A DNA stretch of 64,000 bases from Metaphire vulgaris (taxonomy: Eukaryota; Annelida; Clitellata; Crassiclitellata; Megascolecidae), in assembly GCA_018105865.1 (NCBI GenBank), contig CM030859.1:3680597-3744596 (forward strand), given 5' to 3'. How positions within the stretch are numbered: the stretch's first letter is position 1; each line of letters begins with the position of its first letter. Shown piece by piece: positions 46,532 through 57,487 of this stretch. The notes under the pieces were generated by a model, which was not told where the DNA came from, searched no databases, and saw nothing but the letters and a program-made list of their open reading frames with translations. Both the position numbers and the translations under genes were made by a program.

Positions 46532-48274
46532 TTTTCTTGTTCCGTAAAGCTGTATTTTTCCGTTGCTGACGTCTATCTCCACCCTTTCCAGTCCCCTGTC
46601 CAGCGGATCCAGGCCTCGGCTGACGTTGTGGGCGGCCTCCTGTAGACTGACTATCGTCCGGTTCAGCTGTTCCATCATCGCGTCGAACGGTTCCAGCAGG
46701 AGGATCGTCTGCCTGTAGGACTGCTCGGCGCTGCAGCTCATCGACCGCGAGATCTCGGCCATGTTCTCGTAGACGTTCCCCACCGGACCGCTGAGCAGGA
46801 AGCCGAACAGAAAGACGCTAAACGCCGCCCGTCCGCGCGCCGTACAGACGGACGGCAGCAGCAGCGACGCGACGCAGCGGACCATCCGCGACAGACTCAG
46901 CGAGAGACCGAGCAGGACCGCCGCGGCGACGCCCGATGCCGACGAAACGGTGAAACTGTACCCGAGATGGTAGTACTCCCAGAGGAACATGAGCAGTCCG
47001 GTCAGGAGTCCGGTCGAGATACAGACGACCAGACGACAGGTGGTGTTCCCGGAAATCGTGTCCGAGTTGTAGAGGTGTTGCGCTCTCGAGTCGCCAACCT
47101 TCTGGTTTCGCGGCTTAAGGATCGGTTTGTGTTTTCCAGCGAGATCGGTCGACGATGAAGACGAAGTTACGTTCAACGCACGATAGTCCGAGGAGGAGGA
47201 GCAACAGCGCTTGCCTTCAGCGCAGGACCTGTTGGCGTTCTGCCGATTCGGCGGCGGCGGAGACTGCTGCCGAGCCCTGGTCGAGCCTCCTCGAGCGGTC
47301 TCCATGTCCATCAGCGTCACGGACGGTCTGATCGCGCAGACGTCCTGCAGACCAGCGGACGGGCAGGCCGCGATCTGCTCGTAGCCCATCGACATGTCCA
47401 TCAGACTAGCGCTTCTCCCGATGGTCGCACCGGAGTTCCTCGTCGGGGGTCCGTCCTCGTCGAAGTGGTTCGTAAGAAGCGTCTCGTCCACCGCGGAACC
47501 GATCCCGATCCGTTCTTCCTCCAGCATCGCCGCTCGCTCCTCGTGTATGTCCGGCAGGGCGAGATACTCGCAGTCCTTGACCCTCCGCTCGACCGTTCCA
47601 TCGAGTGACTTATCCTGATTTGGTTTCACGACAAGATGAGGCTTCGATCCGGAAACTTCCTTCCTTCCCTCATCCAGACGCTCCATGTCCAACATCCGAT
47701 TTACGCCAACATTGAAGCGTCCAACGGAACCTTTACGCACGGCTGATAACTGATCGACAGTTTCATACGTCGACTGGACCTTCCTTCTAACTCTTCCCCC
47801 CTCGTTGCAGTGTGGCGCCTGTTCTGACAGCCTCCGGTTCAGCGCACGCATGACGTCATCGTATTTCGAACTGACGTCTGCCGCCCTCTGTCGTCTGTCA
47901 ACCGCCGCAGACGGCGCCCGGCAGTCGCGATCGCTCTCGACGCTGCTGTTCCTCGCGTCTTCGTGCGAACATTTCACGGCGGCGTTGGGAACCTTGGGTA
48001 TGGCGACGTAGGTCGGCAGCGGTCGGACGCAGCGCGTCGGGAAGACGCCGACTCGGCTGTCGGCGTTCTCGTTCTTGCCGAGGGACCAGCCGTTGCCCAG
48101 TTCCCGGACGGAGGCGACGATGTCCCCGGGTCGCAGCTCCAGCTCGCCGTCGTGGCTGGGGACGAAGCTGCCGACCGTCTTGTAGAGCTTCAGAGGCGAA
48201 GATCGAAACTCAGACGAAGGAGGCAAAGACTCGCAGAAAGACAGAGCCATCTCTGCGATCAAGCATATTTGCAA
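46532..48274 (-). CDS. DCST-like gene exon 1: SH3 domain and first membrane segments
   Basis: Starts at Met (48274) or, more likely if an upstream intron ends at GATCGCAG, at the Met at 48250. Residues about 29-86 form an SH3 domain: KLYKTVGSFVPS, DGELELRPGDIV (acidic RT loop), NGW (first Trp of the usual WW pair; the second is Ser) and GVFPTRCVRPL. Residues about 90-405 are polar, low-complexity and probably disordered, with PPPPNRQN and Ser runs. From about 414 come hydrophobic segments RLVVCISTGLLTGLLMFLW, ASGVAAAVLLGLSLSLS and FSVFLFGFLLSGPVGNVYEN. The last, with MSCSAEQSYRQT, is the DC-STAMP-family N-terminal signature. The exon ends NGKIQLYGTRK, phase 0. The three exons give about 1,097-1,105 residues, longer than human DCST1/2 because of the N-terminal SH3 and linker. 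I know of no SH3 in the vertebrate proteins. Confidence 0.85.
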
Positions 48275-48319
48275 ACAAGCTTGATTTAATAATTTAATAT
48301 AGTATTACATCTAGTAGTG

Positions 48320-48364
48320 TAGTAGTACTACTACTACTACTACTGCTACTGCTACTACTGCAGT

Positions 48365-48458
<94 letters not shown>

Positions 48459-48460
48459 AG
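48320..48460. repeat. (TAG)n/(CAG)n microsatellite
   Basis: TAC/CTG units then about 30 GTA units. Confidence 0.92.
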
Positions 48461-48597
48461 CTACTCTACTCTAGATCAATGGCAGCAGCCACCTCCGTCG
48501 CTGTTGGCCTAGTACATGGAGATCAGCGCCGGACCTTGCACTCGTTCGAGCACGGGACTAATTATAGCTTTTAAGATTTAAATAAAAATAAATAAAT
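48461..48597. repeat. SINE-like fragment
   Basis: GGAGATCAGCGCCGGACC and CTCGTTCGAGCACGGGA resemble the 3' body of the tRNA-derived SINE at 30560-30600. Short and degraded. Confidence 0.4.
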
Positions 48598-48858
<261 letters not shown>

Positions 48859-49445
48859 TGACTGAAGGTGTTTTCTCAGCATCATCGACAGTTTCTTGTG
48901 TTGTTTTCGTATCTAATTCTTGTGACTTTACAGCGGCTGAAGAGGCTTCGGTGCTTTTCTCGTTTGCGTTAAACTCGTTTCCCGAAGAGAAGATGCTTAG
49001 AAGACCGAAGCGAAATCGACAGAAGACGACAACTCATCGCCATCTTCTCTTAAGATGTTTACAGGCGGACGCGACTAGGGACGGAGGAGACGGTATCGAC
49101 CGATTTACCCATTTACCCCACCCCCACCCTCGGCCTCCCTCAAGCCAGTCACAGAGGTAACAAATCGCCGCTGGGGGAGGGAGGAAAGGGGCAGAATCGT
49201 TCGGCCCGAATCTCTCGAGATGACACCAATTTTGACAATGGTTCGGCCGTTTTTCGCTTCGGAGAGGGACGAGATAGGGATCGAAGAAGCGAGAGTGGTC
49301 CGGTCGGCCTCGACGACCGGCGGCAGGCCCGAGACGCCGCCGCCGCCGCCGCCGCCGGGCGGAGAAAGGAGAGACCGGGTCGCGACCGCCGCGAGACGAC
49401 GCAACGCGACGCATTTATGTAGCACCTACAGCGCCGACGCCGCGA
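48859..49445. other. CpG-rich stretch, possible promoter or 5' exon region
   Basis: GC and CpG content rise sharply, with (CCG)n at 49337-49366, CGACGC and CGCGACG words, against AT-rich flanks. The minus strand is open over about 48860-48990 (NEFNANEKSTEASSAAVKSQ ...), running into the microsatellite. It lies 0.6-1.2 kb upstream of the DCST-like first coding exon, so a promoter or untranslated exon for that gene is possible, but no splice donor or TATA box was fixed. Confidence 0.3.
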
Positions 49446-49597
49446 AGATTCGGCGGCGGGGGGAGGGTCGACTTGGTTGGAGGGGAAAAGACACAGTTAA
49501 ATGCAAAATTTGTGTAAGTGCTGGGATTTGTGGGGGATTTTGAAGGGGTTTTTTGGGGGGGGGAATCTCCCCTCCTAACAGGCCTGTGTAAAAGACT
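49446..49597. mobile_element. MITE remnant, TTTTATCCAGG-type family
   Basis: TCGACTTGGTTGGAGGGGAA, GACACAGTTAAATGCAAA and CCTAACAGGCCTGTGTAAAA match the interior and one end of the 55189-55350 family. The left end is missing. Confidence 0.55.
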
Positions 49598-49727
49598 GTA
49601 TCTAGCGCTTTGGGAAGCAGCACAACAGTAGCTGCTTATTTTTAGGCGATTAGCTTTTCTTAAAATCGCTATGGGGAAGGTGAATGATCAGCCAGGCACT
49701 GTTCAATATATCCAAAGGGCAGTGAGG

Positions 49728-49781
<54 letters not shown>

Positions 49782-49796
49782 TATATATATATATAT
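49598..49796. repeat. Dispersed repeat, second copy, with (AT)n tail
   Basis: Matches 24905-25080 (TAGCGCTTTGGGAAGCAGC, ACAACAGTAGCTGCTTATT) and runs into (AT)n at 49730-49796. Confidence 0.65.
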
Positions 49797-50590
49797 CCCT
49801 GATTGACCATGTCTGGGGCCAACAACCTCCTTATTCCTGAAGCGAGGCTTTGAGCCAGTTGACCTCCTCCTCCTCTGGAATGCCCTTGACTCCAGTTCTT
49901 TATAATCTTACAACTGCTGATTCCATGATACCTTCTTGAAGCCACTTGAAGTTCATCTTTTCATCAATATGTGGTAATCGCAGCGGGAGCGCTTCCCAGT
50001 GATTTTTCAGAAGAGGCGCTATACAAATAACTTATTTTAAGCTATTACGTTGCAGTTCGTCTTCTGACTTGCAATGCTTCGCTCTCGCGAGACGCACTTG
50101 TGTGCCTACGTTTGGACTTTTTATAATTATTGGAGATCTTCGAAAACGACATTCCGAAGCATTTTGCTGTCAACAGCTGTACATGCATCGTTTGTGACGT
50201 AAATTTAGGTAACCTAGCGTTTAGGCAAGTGTGCCCTATTAATGGCATATCGACAACGGTTATTAAAGGTGTCCTTTATGCAGTTGCAAAGAACCAAATA
50301 GGCGCGAATTCTATAAGTCTGTTTCTATCTTTAGCCATTCCATTTTCAAAAGTGCACTAATACGCAGTTTTATCGCGGATAATTTATTTAAATTAAATCA
50401 GAATTTTGTGTTAATATTTATCCAAACCTCAAGATCTTCTTCTCTGCTTGTGTTCGCCATCTGGCGAACTGCATTACTATGTCTTCGGTCAACGACCTCC
50501 TTATTCCTTAAGCGTGGCTTTGATAAGACTTGATGCGATCTTTTTGTTAACGTCGCCGTTCTTAATAACCTTTAGATGAAATTAAATATG

Positions 50591-50649
<59 letters not shown>

Positions 50650-50916
50650 GTGTGTGCATTGCACGTTACTTCACCCATGGCCAAGGTGCAATGCTAAACA
50701 GTTCTTCCCCAGACTTTCCGTTATGGTTTGCAAGTTTCGAACAGACTGGTCAAGCGGCCCCCCGCGCCCTCGTCTAAAAGTTTTTGGTGACCCAATAGTC
50801 TAAGCTAGTATGATGATCTCCGGCTAATTTGGGTGCCCAGTCCATCCCTTTAACTGGCAGAAATGCTCATTTACGTTCGACTTTCCACTAATCTAGAACT
50901 ACCCCTTATTTTAGAT
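49797..50916. other. No firm gene
   Basis: CCTCCTTATTCC and AGCGAGGCTTTGA-like words occur twice (about 49828 and 50498). A (CT)n microsatellite lies at 50587-50644. A plus-strand frame at 50130-50357 (CTCIVCDVNLGNLAFRQVCP) has no recognised family. Confidence 0.4.
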
Positions 50917-51201
50917 GTCGGTCCCTCGGTGGAAGAACTGAAGAGCTACATGTAGAATTTATTGCGTGGGTATGAATCTACCTCTGTTGAATTTTTTATT
51001 AAAAAATATCCAGCACTGGTTGCGCCATCGAAAACAATGGCAAAATTGGAAAATATGAGCGATGACTTTTGCGAAATTCATAATCCTATCACAGAATTCA
51101 CGAAGCTCAGCCAAAGCTGTGTTGACCTACGGGATAGTAGATGTCAAGGGTCTCCCTCCATCCGACTGACTGGACAATTCATCACGCCTCCTGGGGGTTA
51201 A
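50917..51201 (+). pseudogene. Unrecognised short open frame, probably decayed
   Basis: The frame reads DVGPSVEELKSYM, stop, NLLRGYESTSVEFFIKKYPA, PSKTMAKLENMSDDFCEIHN, CVDLRDSRC. It begins after an acceptor-like CCCTTATTTTAG. The content looks protein-like, but there is an early stop and no family is recognised; it could be a host exon or transposon debris. Confidence 0.25.
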
Positions 51202-51217
51202 TTACTCCCATGGGTGC

Positions 51218-51372
51218 AGTGTTTATTCTAGCCACCTAGACATTGGGGGAGTCTAACTTTTTTTGGGGGGGGCAGACATTGGGAAGGTCATACTACTTGC
51301 CAAAATGTCAAAAAAGTTTGGGGGAAATTTCAAACTGGGGATTCCCCCCAGAGAAGGTCTAGAATAAACACT
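51218..51372. mobile_element. MITE, CAGTGTTTATTCTAG family (third copy)
   Basis: CAGTGTTTATTCTAGCC at the left and CTAGAATAAACACT at the right match the elements at 4945 and 5600. The right terminus is abutted by another element (51374), so no target duplication can be read. Confidence 0.8.
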
Positions 51373-51373
51373 A

Positions 51374-51678
51374 CAGGGGCGTATCTAGAGTAATTGGCGC
51401 CAATGGCGGGGGTTCGGAAAATTAAATTAGAAAATTACCAAATTTCTAATTAATAATTAATCATTACCTCTTATTGACACAACATTAAAACTACAACACG
51501 CCTATTCTTGCTTTGACTGATACGAACTGGTCTATGATGAACTCAAAGCCATTCTATCCAGTTTCTTCTCTTCCTACGCTGAATAAAACAAGATCACAGA
51601 GTTTATTGGAGCCCCCCTCACTCATTTGGCGTCCAGGGAATCTGCCCTACCTCCTGACACGCTCTAGGCACACCACTG
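51374..51678. mobile_element. hAT-like MITE, CAGGGGCGTATCTAG type
   Basis: CAGGGGCGTATCTAG at the left and CTCTAGGCACACCACTG at the right look like inverted ends. No matching 8-bp duplication, so boundaries are provisional. Confidence 0.5.
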
Positions 51679-51805
51679 ATTTCCCCAACACAACTGGGAC
51701 ACGCCCTTGTTTCGTTTTCTAATGCGGAACAGACGCAAGCGTTGACGAAAGACATTTTGGAAAGATTTTCTAACCATTTCTAAATATCTTTACGATGACT
51801 TTCGA

Positions 51806-52171
51806 TCATATCTGCCTTCTGGTTCTGCCCCCGGAACGTCTAAATTCGGCGTCTGGGCCGACCGACCGACGGTCTAAGAAGCGGGTAATGGCGGCGGACG
51901 GATGAGTAATCGCCGTTGGTCCGTTTAGTCGTCGACCGAGTCTCAGGGCGTTGATTTCTTTGTTGTCTTCGACGACGCCCGTTCTTATTCCGGGTTCCTG
52001 CGCGCCGTCGTCTTCCGTTGCTCCCGATGATGCTATTCGGCGCCATTCAATCAGTCTAAACGCGGCGTTCGACCGACCGACCGATCGAAACTGCCCGGCG
52101 AAAAACCGTTTCTGCAGAAATTTCGGCAACGGGCCGGCGAAATATTCCATTTCTTCACAATTCATCGCCAT
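51806..52171 (-). CDS. Possible first exon of an unrecognised gene
   Basis: Minus-strand frame from ATG at 52171: MAMNCEEMEYFAGPLPKFLQ, then KRFFAGQFRSV and IEWRRIASSG. It becomes Arg-rich and less protein-like towards the stop, so the real exon probably ends at a donor part-way. Support is indirect: high CpG content like the DCST-like exons, a well-placed TATA box and an ETS-type site upstream. No domain is recognised. The opposite strand is also open over part of it, as is common in CpG-rich DNA. Confidence 0.35.
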   Translation of the reverse strand: MAMNCEEMEYFAGPLPKFLQKRFFAGQFRSVGRSNAAFRLIEWRRIASSGATEDDGAQEPGIRTGVVEDNKEINALRLGRRLNGPTAITHPSAAITRFLDRRSVGPDAEFRRSGGRTRRQI

Positions 52172-52260
52172 CTGCCGACGACGAAACGAAGCGACGACGG
52201 CGACGACGTCGACGACGGCGGTTTATATTTAAAGTCATCCATTAACTTCCGGTCTGGCTC
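52172..52260 (-). promoter_or_regulatory. Candidate TATA promoter with ETS-type site
   Basis: Read on the minus strand: ACCGGAAGTTAA (about 52241-52252), then TTTAAATATAAACC (about 52219-52232), then a CG-rich GTCGTCGACGTCGTCG leader to the ATG at 52171. Spacing from TATA to the ATG is about 50 bp. Confidence 0.35.
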
Positions 52261-52958
52261 CGTTTGGCGGTGCGGCGATAGCCTCGTTCCCAATTCGCAT
52301 CGTCGTCGTCGTGACCTCCACGTCACTCCGTTCCGCAATGCTCTTGCGAGATTAAATAATCTGCAAATTATATTTGTTCTTATTCTGGTTCTTTTCCGCG
52401 AAACGAACCGACCGCGGATGAGAAGCGAGAGGACCGGCAGAAAGAAGGAGAGATCTTAGTTTAGCAGGAACTGGAAACTTATTAGCTTCTCTGTTATCAA
52501 GTCGATCTTACAGGACCCGCGTTTATTGGAACAAAATTCATTTCATTTCGAGCTACCGAGTATACAGTAGCAGTCAGAGGTTTTTCGAAAGTAAGTAAGA
52601 TGCATGCAGTGGCATATAACTGTCTGACAACTGAACGCGATATATATATAAGTTACACTAATACACTTTATTGAATAATATTTTTCCTATTACTGCATTG
52701 CTAATTATTTCCTATAGTAGTGAGAAATGATGAAAATATCATGTTTTTACGAGAAGAAACGGGTGTACCCGTACCCGTAGCGCTATACCCGTACCCAACC
52801 CGTACCCGTAAAATGTGTACCCTACTCTACCCGTTCCCACGGGTACGGGTAACGATGCGAGAAAATAGGCTTATAAACTAGTCTAAGGTACCGTACCGGC
52901 TCGTACCGTCACAAAGAAAGCACTGACATGCAGTATTATTAACAGTAGTAGTAGCAGC
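52261..52958. other. No gene; GTACCCGTACCC repeat at about 52765-52860
   Basis: The repeat reiterates ACCCGTACCC and its complement GGGTACGGGT, another example of a short element made of one word in both orientations. The rest is featureless. Confidence 0.5.
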
Positions 52959-52980
52959 AGTAGAATTAGAAGTAGCAGAG

Positions 52981-53017
<37 letters not shown>

Positions 53018-53102
53018 CAGTAGTAGTAGCAGTTGCTGGTAGCAGCGGTGGTAGCAGTGGCAGTAGCAGCACCACAGCAGCAGCAGCAGCAGCAGCAGTG
53101 GC

Positions 53103-53189
<87 letters not shown>

Positions 53190-53395
53190 TGCTGCAGCAG
53201 CAGCAGCAGTAGCAGTAGTATTAGTAGTAGTAATAGTAATAGTAGACTAGCAGTAGCAGGCCTAGTAGTAGTAGCAGTGGTGGGGTGATAGTAGTAGTAG
53301 TTGTTGTTGTTGTTGTCGTTGTTGTTGTTGTTATTGTTGTTGTTTTTGCTGTTGTTGCTGTAGAAATCACTTAGTAAGGTACAAGGATAAGCTTA
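52959..53395. repeat. (GTA)n/(CAG)n/(GTT)n compound microsatellite
   Basis: Long CAG run at about 53082-53190 inside GTA repeats, ending in TTGTTGTTG. Encoded Thr/Ser/Gln frames are artefacts. Confidence 0.92.
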
Positions 53396-53772
53396 ACACA
53401 TACAGCAACATACTGTAATACAAAATGGCCGCAGATTAAGAGCAGCGCTTTCCGCTTCTATTTCCATTGCATCCCATGCGCGAGCGAGAAGAACACCACC
53501 GCAGAGAATGTCTTCTGTATAGAGCTTCTGTAGGAAATTACGCAATCTTCAACTTTCGCTGCTCTATTCCCACAACGCCGATCGCCTTTCGTCAATTTCC
53601 CGCCAAGTGCTGCTGCCACCTATCGACATTCGGATAAACGATTTCTCTAATTCTCGCCAAGAATCTGATAGAAATTCTTCAGTCGTTCGACTCTTTCACA
53701 TCGCCCGTAAGATATTCGGTAATAATATTATGATTGAGTAATAGAATAAGGCGTCAGATGAGACGATGATGA

Positions 53773-53806
<34 letters not shown>

Positions 53807-54392
53807 GGTGGTGGTGGTGGTGATTGTTAGATTGGTGGTGATGATGATGATGGTGATGCTGATGATAATGATGATGACGGATGATGATCATGATCATGAT
53901 CGATGATGATCATGATGACTATGACGACGACTAAGAATGACGATGATGTTTATGATGGTGACGATGGCAGTGATTATGATGATGGTAGTGGTGGTGCCGG
54001 TGATGGAGATAATGATGACTCGGTATAGTTTTCATTCTTCGTATTCGCCAATTTCGATCGCCTCTGATATATATTGAAGACAAAGAGTTCTCAGTAATAT
54101 TCAACGCAAAAGTTAATACGCTCCGTGGAGTTGACCTGGGCAATTCTAAGAGCCGGCTTTGGTCCTGTGTGTGCGTGGACGGGTTCCGACATTTCGGTCC
54201 GATATCAGCGATAATAGATCGCCGGACGCAACGGAAGAGAGCGCGGTTATGTTGAACGGCGTATCGCACGCTCTATTAGAAGATTGGGACCAATATACGA
54301 AGACCCAAGTCCAAATAAAAGGAACCAGCGAGACAAAGACAGAGACAATAAAAAAGAAGAGAAATTTCATTGTAATACACAGACAAACAAGC
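53396..54392. other. No gene seen; GATGAT/GGTGGT repeats
   Basis: About 53764-54020 is interrupted GATGAT, GGTGGT and GATCATGATC sequence. The flanks carry no convincing frame. Confidence 0.5.
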
Positions 54393-54650
<258 letters not shown>

Positions 54651-55094
54651 AAAGGCGGGCACGCAGGCAGATAGATAGGCAAACTATCACGGTACAGTCA
54701 AGCGTACAGCGAGCATTGTTATTGGCGACTGCAGACAAAATGATAAGAAACTGCTGCAGAATTTTCGCATATAAAAGAGAATTGAGAACGATAGAATCGC
54801 ACTATCTCTGATACGTTTACATAAATCAGCAAATATGAGATGAAATTAAGCGCAAGTTAAGAACTGTTGATACGTGAACAAATCGACTACAATCGTCCAT
54901 TCCAACACGAACCTCTCTGGCTCTACATCTACGGCAGAATACTGGTTCTACATACTGTATACAGTAGAACACTGGTTTTACATCTACAGTAAAATATTCC
55001 ATTGCCGATCTACTTCTTACAACACCGGCACAGATCAAAGACAGCCAAATTCAAAACTAGCGATCGATGCACACCACAAATTCTAATGGTATCG
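54651..55094. other. No gene seen
   Basis: Unique-looking. A TCTACATCTAC(A/G)G(C/T)A-type pair occurs near 54921 and 54981. No coding support. Confidence 0.4.
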
Positions 55095-55188
55095 TGCGTT
55101 TATAAGATTCTTCTTTATGTGCCATGTATATTGTTACGTCGACAACCATGGATTTCCACTCTACTCTGTTTCTGGCTTTCCTTAACAG

Positions 55189-55350
55189 CAGCGTTTTATC
55201 CAGGCCTGTTAGGGGAAGATTCCTCCCCCCCAAAAAACCCTCAGAATCCCCCAAATTTTGGCACTGACACAAATTTTTTTGCATTGAACTATGTCTAGTC
55301 TCTTCCAGCCAAGTCAATCCCCCAAGGCCTGGAGTCTGGATAGAACACTG
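55189..55350. mobile_element. MITE, CAGCGTTTTATCCAGG family
   Basis: Ends CAGCGTTTTATCCAGG / CTGGATAGAACACTG, target duplication CTTAACAG / CTTATCAG. The uninterrupted LINE at 28115-28135 supplies the empty site CCTTATCAGTTCGATG. Confidence 0.88.
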
Positions 55351-55405
55351 CTTATCAGTTCGATGTCGTCTTCAGTTCTTGTTGCTTCTCTTAGACTGTC
55401 TGTAT

Positions 55406-56315
55406 CAGACATGGGTCAATTACAAATGTAATTGTAATTCAATTGTAATTAATTACATTTTGCCAATGTAATTGTAATTGTAATTGATCTGTGGAAAGTT
55501 CAATTACATGTAATTGTAATTGTACTTGTCATGTGTGTAATTGTAATTGTAATTGAGCTATTGTAATTGATTTACCCAATTACAGGAATGTGAGTTTTAT
55601 AAGTTCTAATAGCGTATTAGCATGTATGGGACTATGAGCCGAAGTCTTGTCAGTCGATGAATGTATGGCAGTGAATACATTGGATGGTTAGTGAATTGTC
55701 AAAGCACAACGGTTATTGGTAAATGGACTCACTGCTCTGGTCAGTTGCCATGCAAAAATTTACTTATTTACTTTTATTGCCTTTCAAATTGGAAGGGAAC
55801 CAGCTTATCATTTGTCTACTTCCTGTGTTCTGCGGCTGCGCTTTTTGTGAATGAAAGTTTAATGCCAGTAAAGATGAGCGTAAATCAAGCAGGAGTATTA
55901 TGGAATTATTCTGAAAAGTCTGATGACTTTAATAATGCTATTTCCAATGCAAATGTTAAAGTGAAGTGCCGGTTGTGTGGTGAATTAGTGTTATGCTCGT
56001 AAAAGGCTACTTCAAAATTGTTGACTCATTTGCAGGTTTGTGAAACTTTGTGTTACGGTTTTTTAAATAGGCCGTAGCATATGAATTTTTTGAACTAATT
56101 TATGTTAATTATTTTAGACACTTAAGTTTATTAAAAGAAGCAGAAAGAGGAATGAAAAGTAATTGTAATTGTAATTGTAATTGACACGTTTGTAATTGTA
56201 ATTGTAATTGATCCAAGTGTAATTGGCTGTAATTGCAATTGCAATTGTAATTGACAAAAATCCGTATAATTGTAATGTAATTGTAATTGCTTAAAACGTA
56301 ATTGACCCATGTCTG
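55406..56315. mobile_element. hAT element with TGTAATTG subterminal repeats
   Basis: Perfect 18-bp terminal inverted repeat CAGACATGGGTCAATTAC / GTAATTGACCCATGTCTG, with a perfect 8-bp duplication GTCTGTAT (55398-55405, 56316-56323). Both subterminal zones (55410-55590 and 56155-56310) consist mostly of TGTAATTG / CAATTACA words. The centre carries a BED-finger remnant. It is inserted in a LINE. Confidence 0.93.
55860..56036 (+). pseudogene. BED-type zinc-finger remnant of hAT transposase
   Basis: The plus-strand frame reads AGVLWNYSEKSDDF, then VKVKCRLCGEL and, after an in-frame TAA, KATSKLLTHLQVC. CxxC followed by HxxxC with an upstream Trp is the BED finger of hAT transposases. The stop and the absence of the catalytic domain show it is non-functional. 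Confidence 0.65.
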
Positions 56316-56789
56316 GTCTGTATACTTAATTTTTTGTCTTCCTCCTGCTCTTTCCCCTCTCTTTTCCTGTTATGACTAGATTTTCCAATCCATCCTTTCT
56401 TGTTAGATGTGCGAAAATTTCAATCTGTGGCTTTCTTATGGTTTTTAGCAATTTTCTTTCTATGCCAGAGGCTTTTATTACTTCCTCATTGGTTATTTTT
56501 CAGTCCATGAAATCTTCTGCATACAGACGTCTGAGAAACCACATCTATGCAGCTTCCAGTTTCCATTCTGTCGTTTTTATTTTTATAAGATTACGCGGTA
56601 TTATAATAGCAAAAATCTGGATGAATAGATTAGAATTAGTTGCATACGCTTTGGTCTATGAACGAGCAAACATGGGAAGAATTATATTATTGCCAAAACG
56701 TTCATTTCCAAATCGTTGTATTGTGTTTCGTTTCACCAGAACCTGACTGGTCCAATGTTCAATTTTTATCAGCTAATTGATGAGATATA

Positions 56790-56965
56790 GACGAGGACAT
56801 ATCAGTCAAAATCTCAAATTTGCGGATGACACAAAACTCGACAGGGAAATTGACAGTGAATTAGATGGAAGGACGTTACAGGAGGATCGAAAATGACTTC
56901 CCCAGTGGTCGGAGGACTGGCCAATGTTAATTAGTGTAGACAAGTGCTCAGAGATACACAATGGA
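56790..56965 (+). mobile_element. CR1-like RT fragment (FADD box)
   Basis: The plus strand reads ISQNLKFADDTKLDREIDSE, LDGRTLQEDRK, stop, LPQWSEDWPM, then VDKCSEIHNG. This is the catalytic FADD box and following helix of a CR1/Rex-like reverse transcriptase with one stop. Confidence 0.75.
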
Positions 56966-57027
56966 AGACAAGAAGAGAGCACATGAGTGCCCGTACTTTA
57001 GGGCAAGAGGGGCACTTGCCCCATGAA

Positions 57028-57102
57028 AAATGTAAGTACCAATATTCCATGGAATATTGGTACTTACATTTCAAATTTCAACGTGCACGTTGAAATTTGA
57101 AA
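57028..57102. repeat. Two overlapping perfect palindromes (44 bp and 34 bp)
   Basis: 57028-57071 is self-complementary around TTCCATGGAA, and 57069-57102 is self-complementary around ACGTGCACGT. They share three bases. Just to the left lies GGGCAAGAGGGGCACTTGCC, also found near 24078. Confidence 0.95.
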
Positions 57103-57487
57103 ACTTTGCTAACATATTAACCGTAGCCATTGTGTTTTACCCCTCCTGGAAAAATTCAGAAGTTTGTGTGTACGCAACGGTGCCTCCTAATTCTCGGATC
57201 CCGGCTACGCCCCTGGGTTCAATACAGGCTGATAATGATAACTCGGAGAATAGAACGAGAATCAGTTCCAAATAACCATTCGACTATAGCAATGTTAAAA
57301 AACCTGAGAAGCAAAAAAGGTCATCGCCGCCACATTTTTACACTTGATGAGCAAAAAAGGGGAAAAGGTCTCATCACCGCAAAAATAATAGCCTTCCAAA
57401 CTTTTTAGGGGTACCCATCACCAATCTTAGGGGGAATCAAACGTTTCTGACATAATTATAGGGGGGCTCACTGAAAGTTTGACAGTT
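57103..57487. other. MITE debris, no gene
   Basis: Contains GGCTACGCCCCTGG near 57200 and two copies of the AAGCAAAAAAGG motif (57309, 57350). Confidence 0.5.

Larger units (their letters stand above)
55095..56600 (-). mobile_element. LINE fragment interrupted by two DNA elements
   Basis: The 3' end at about 55100-55180 matches that of 28057-28683 (RNRVEWKSMV on the minus strand). The matching RT tail resumes at 55351-55405 and 56316-56600, the minus-strand counterpart of GKRERGKSRRK, KPQIE and RRLYAEDFMD words. Insertions at 55189-55350 and 55406-56315 split it. Without them the order is that of the intact family member. Confidence 0.75.
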
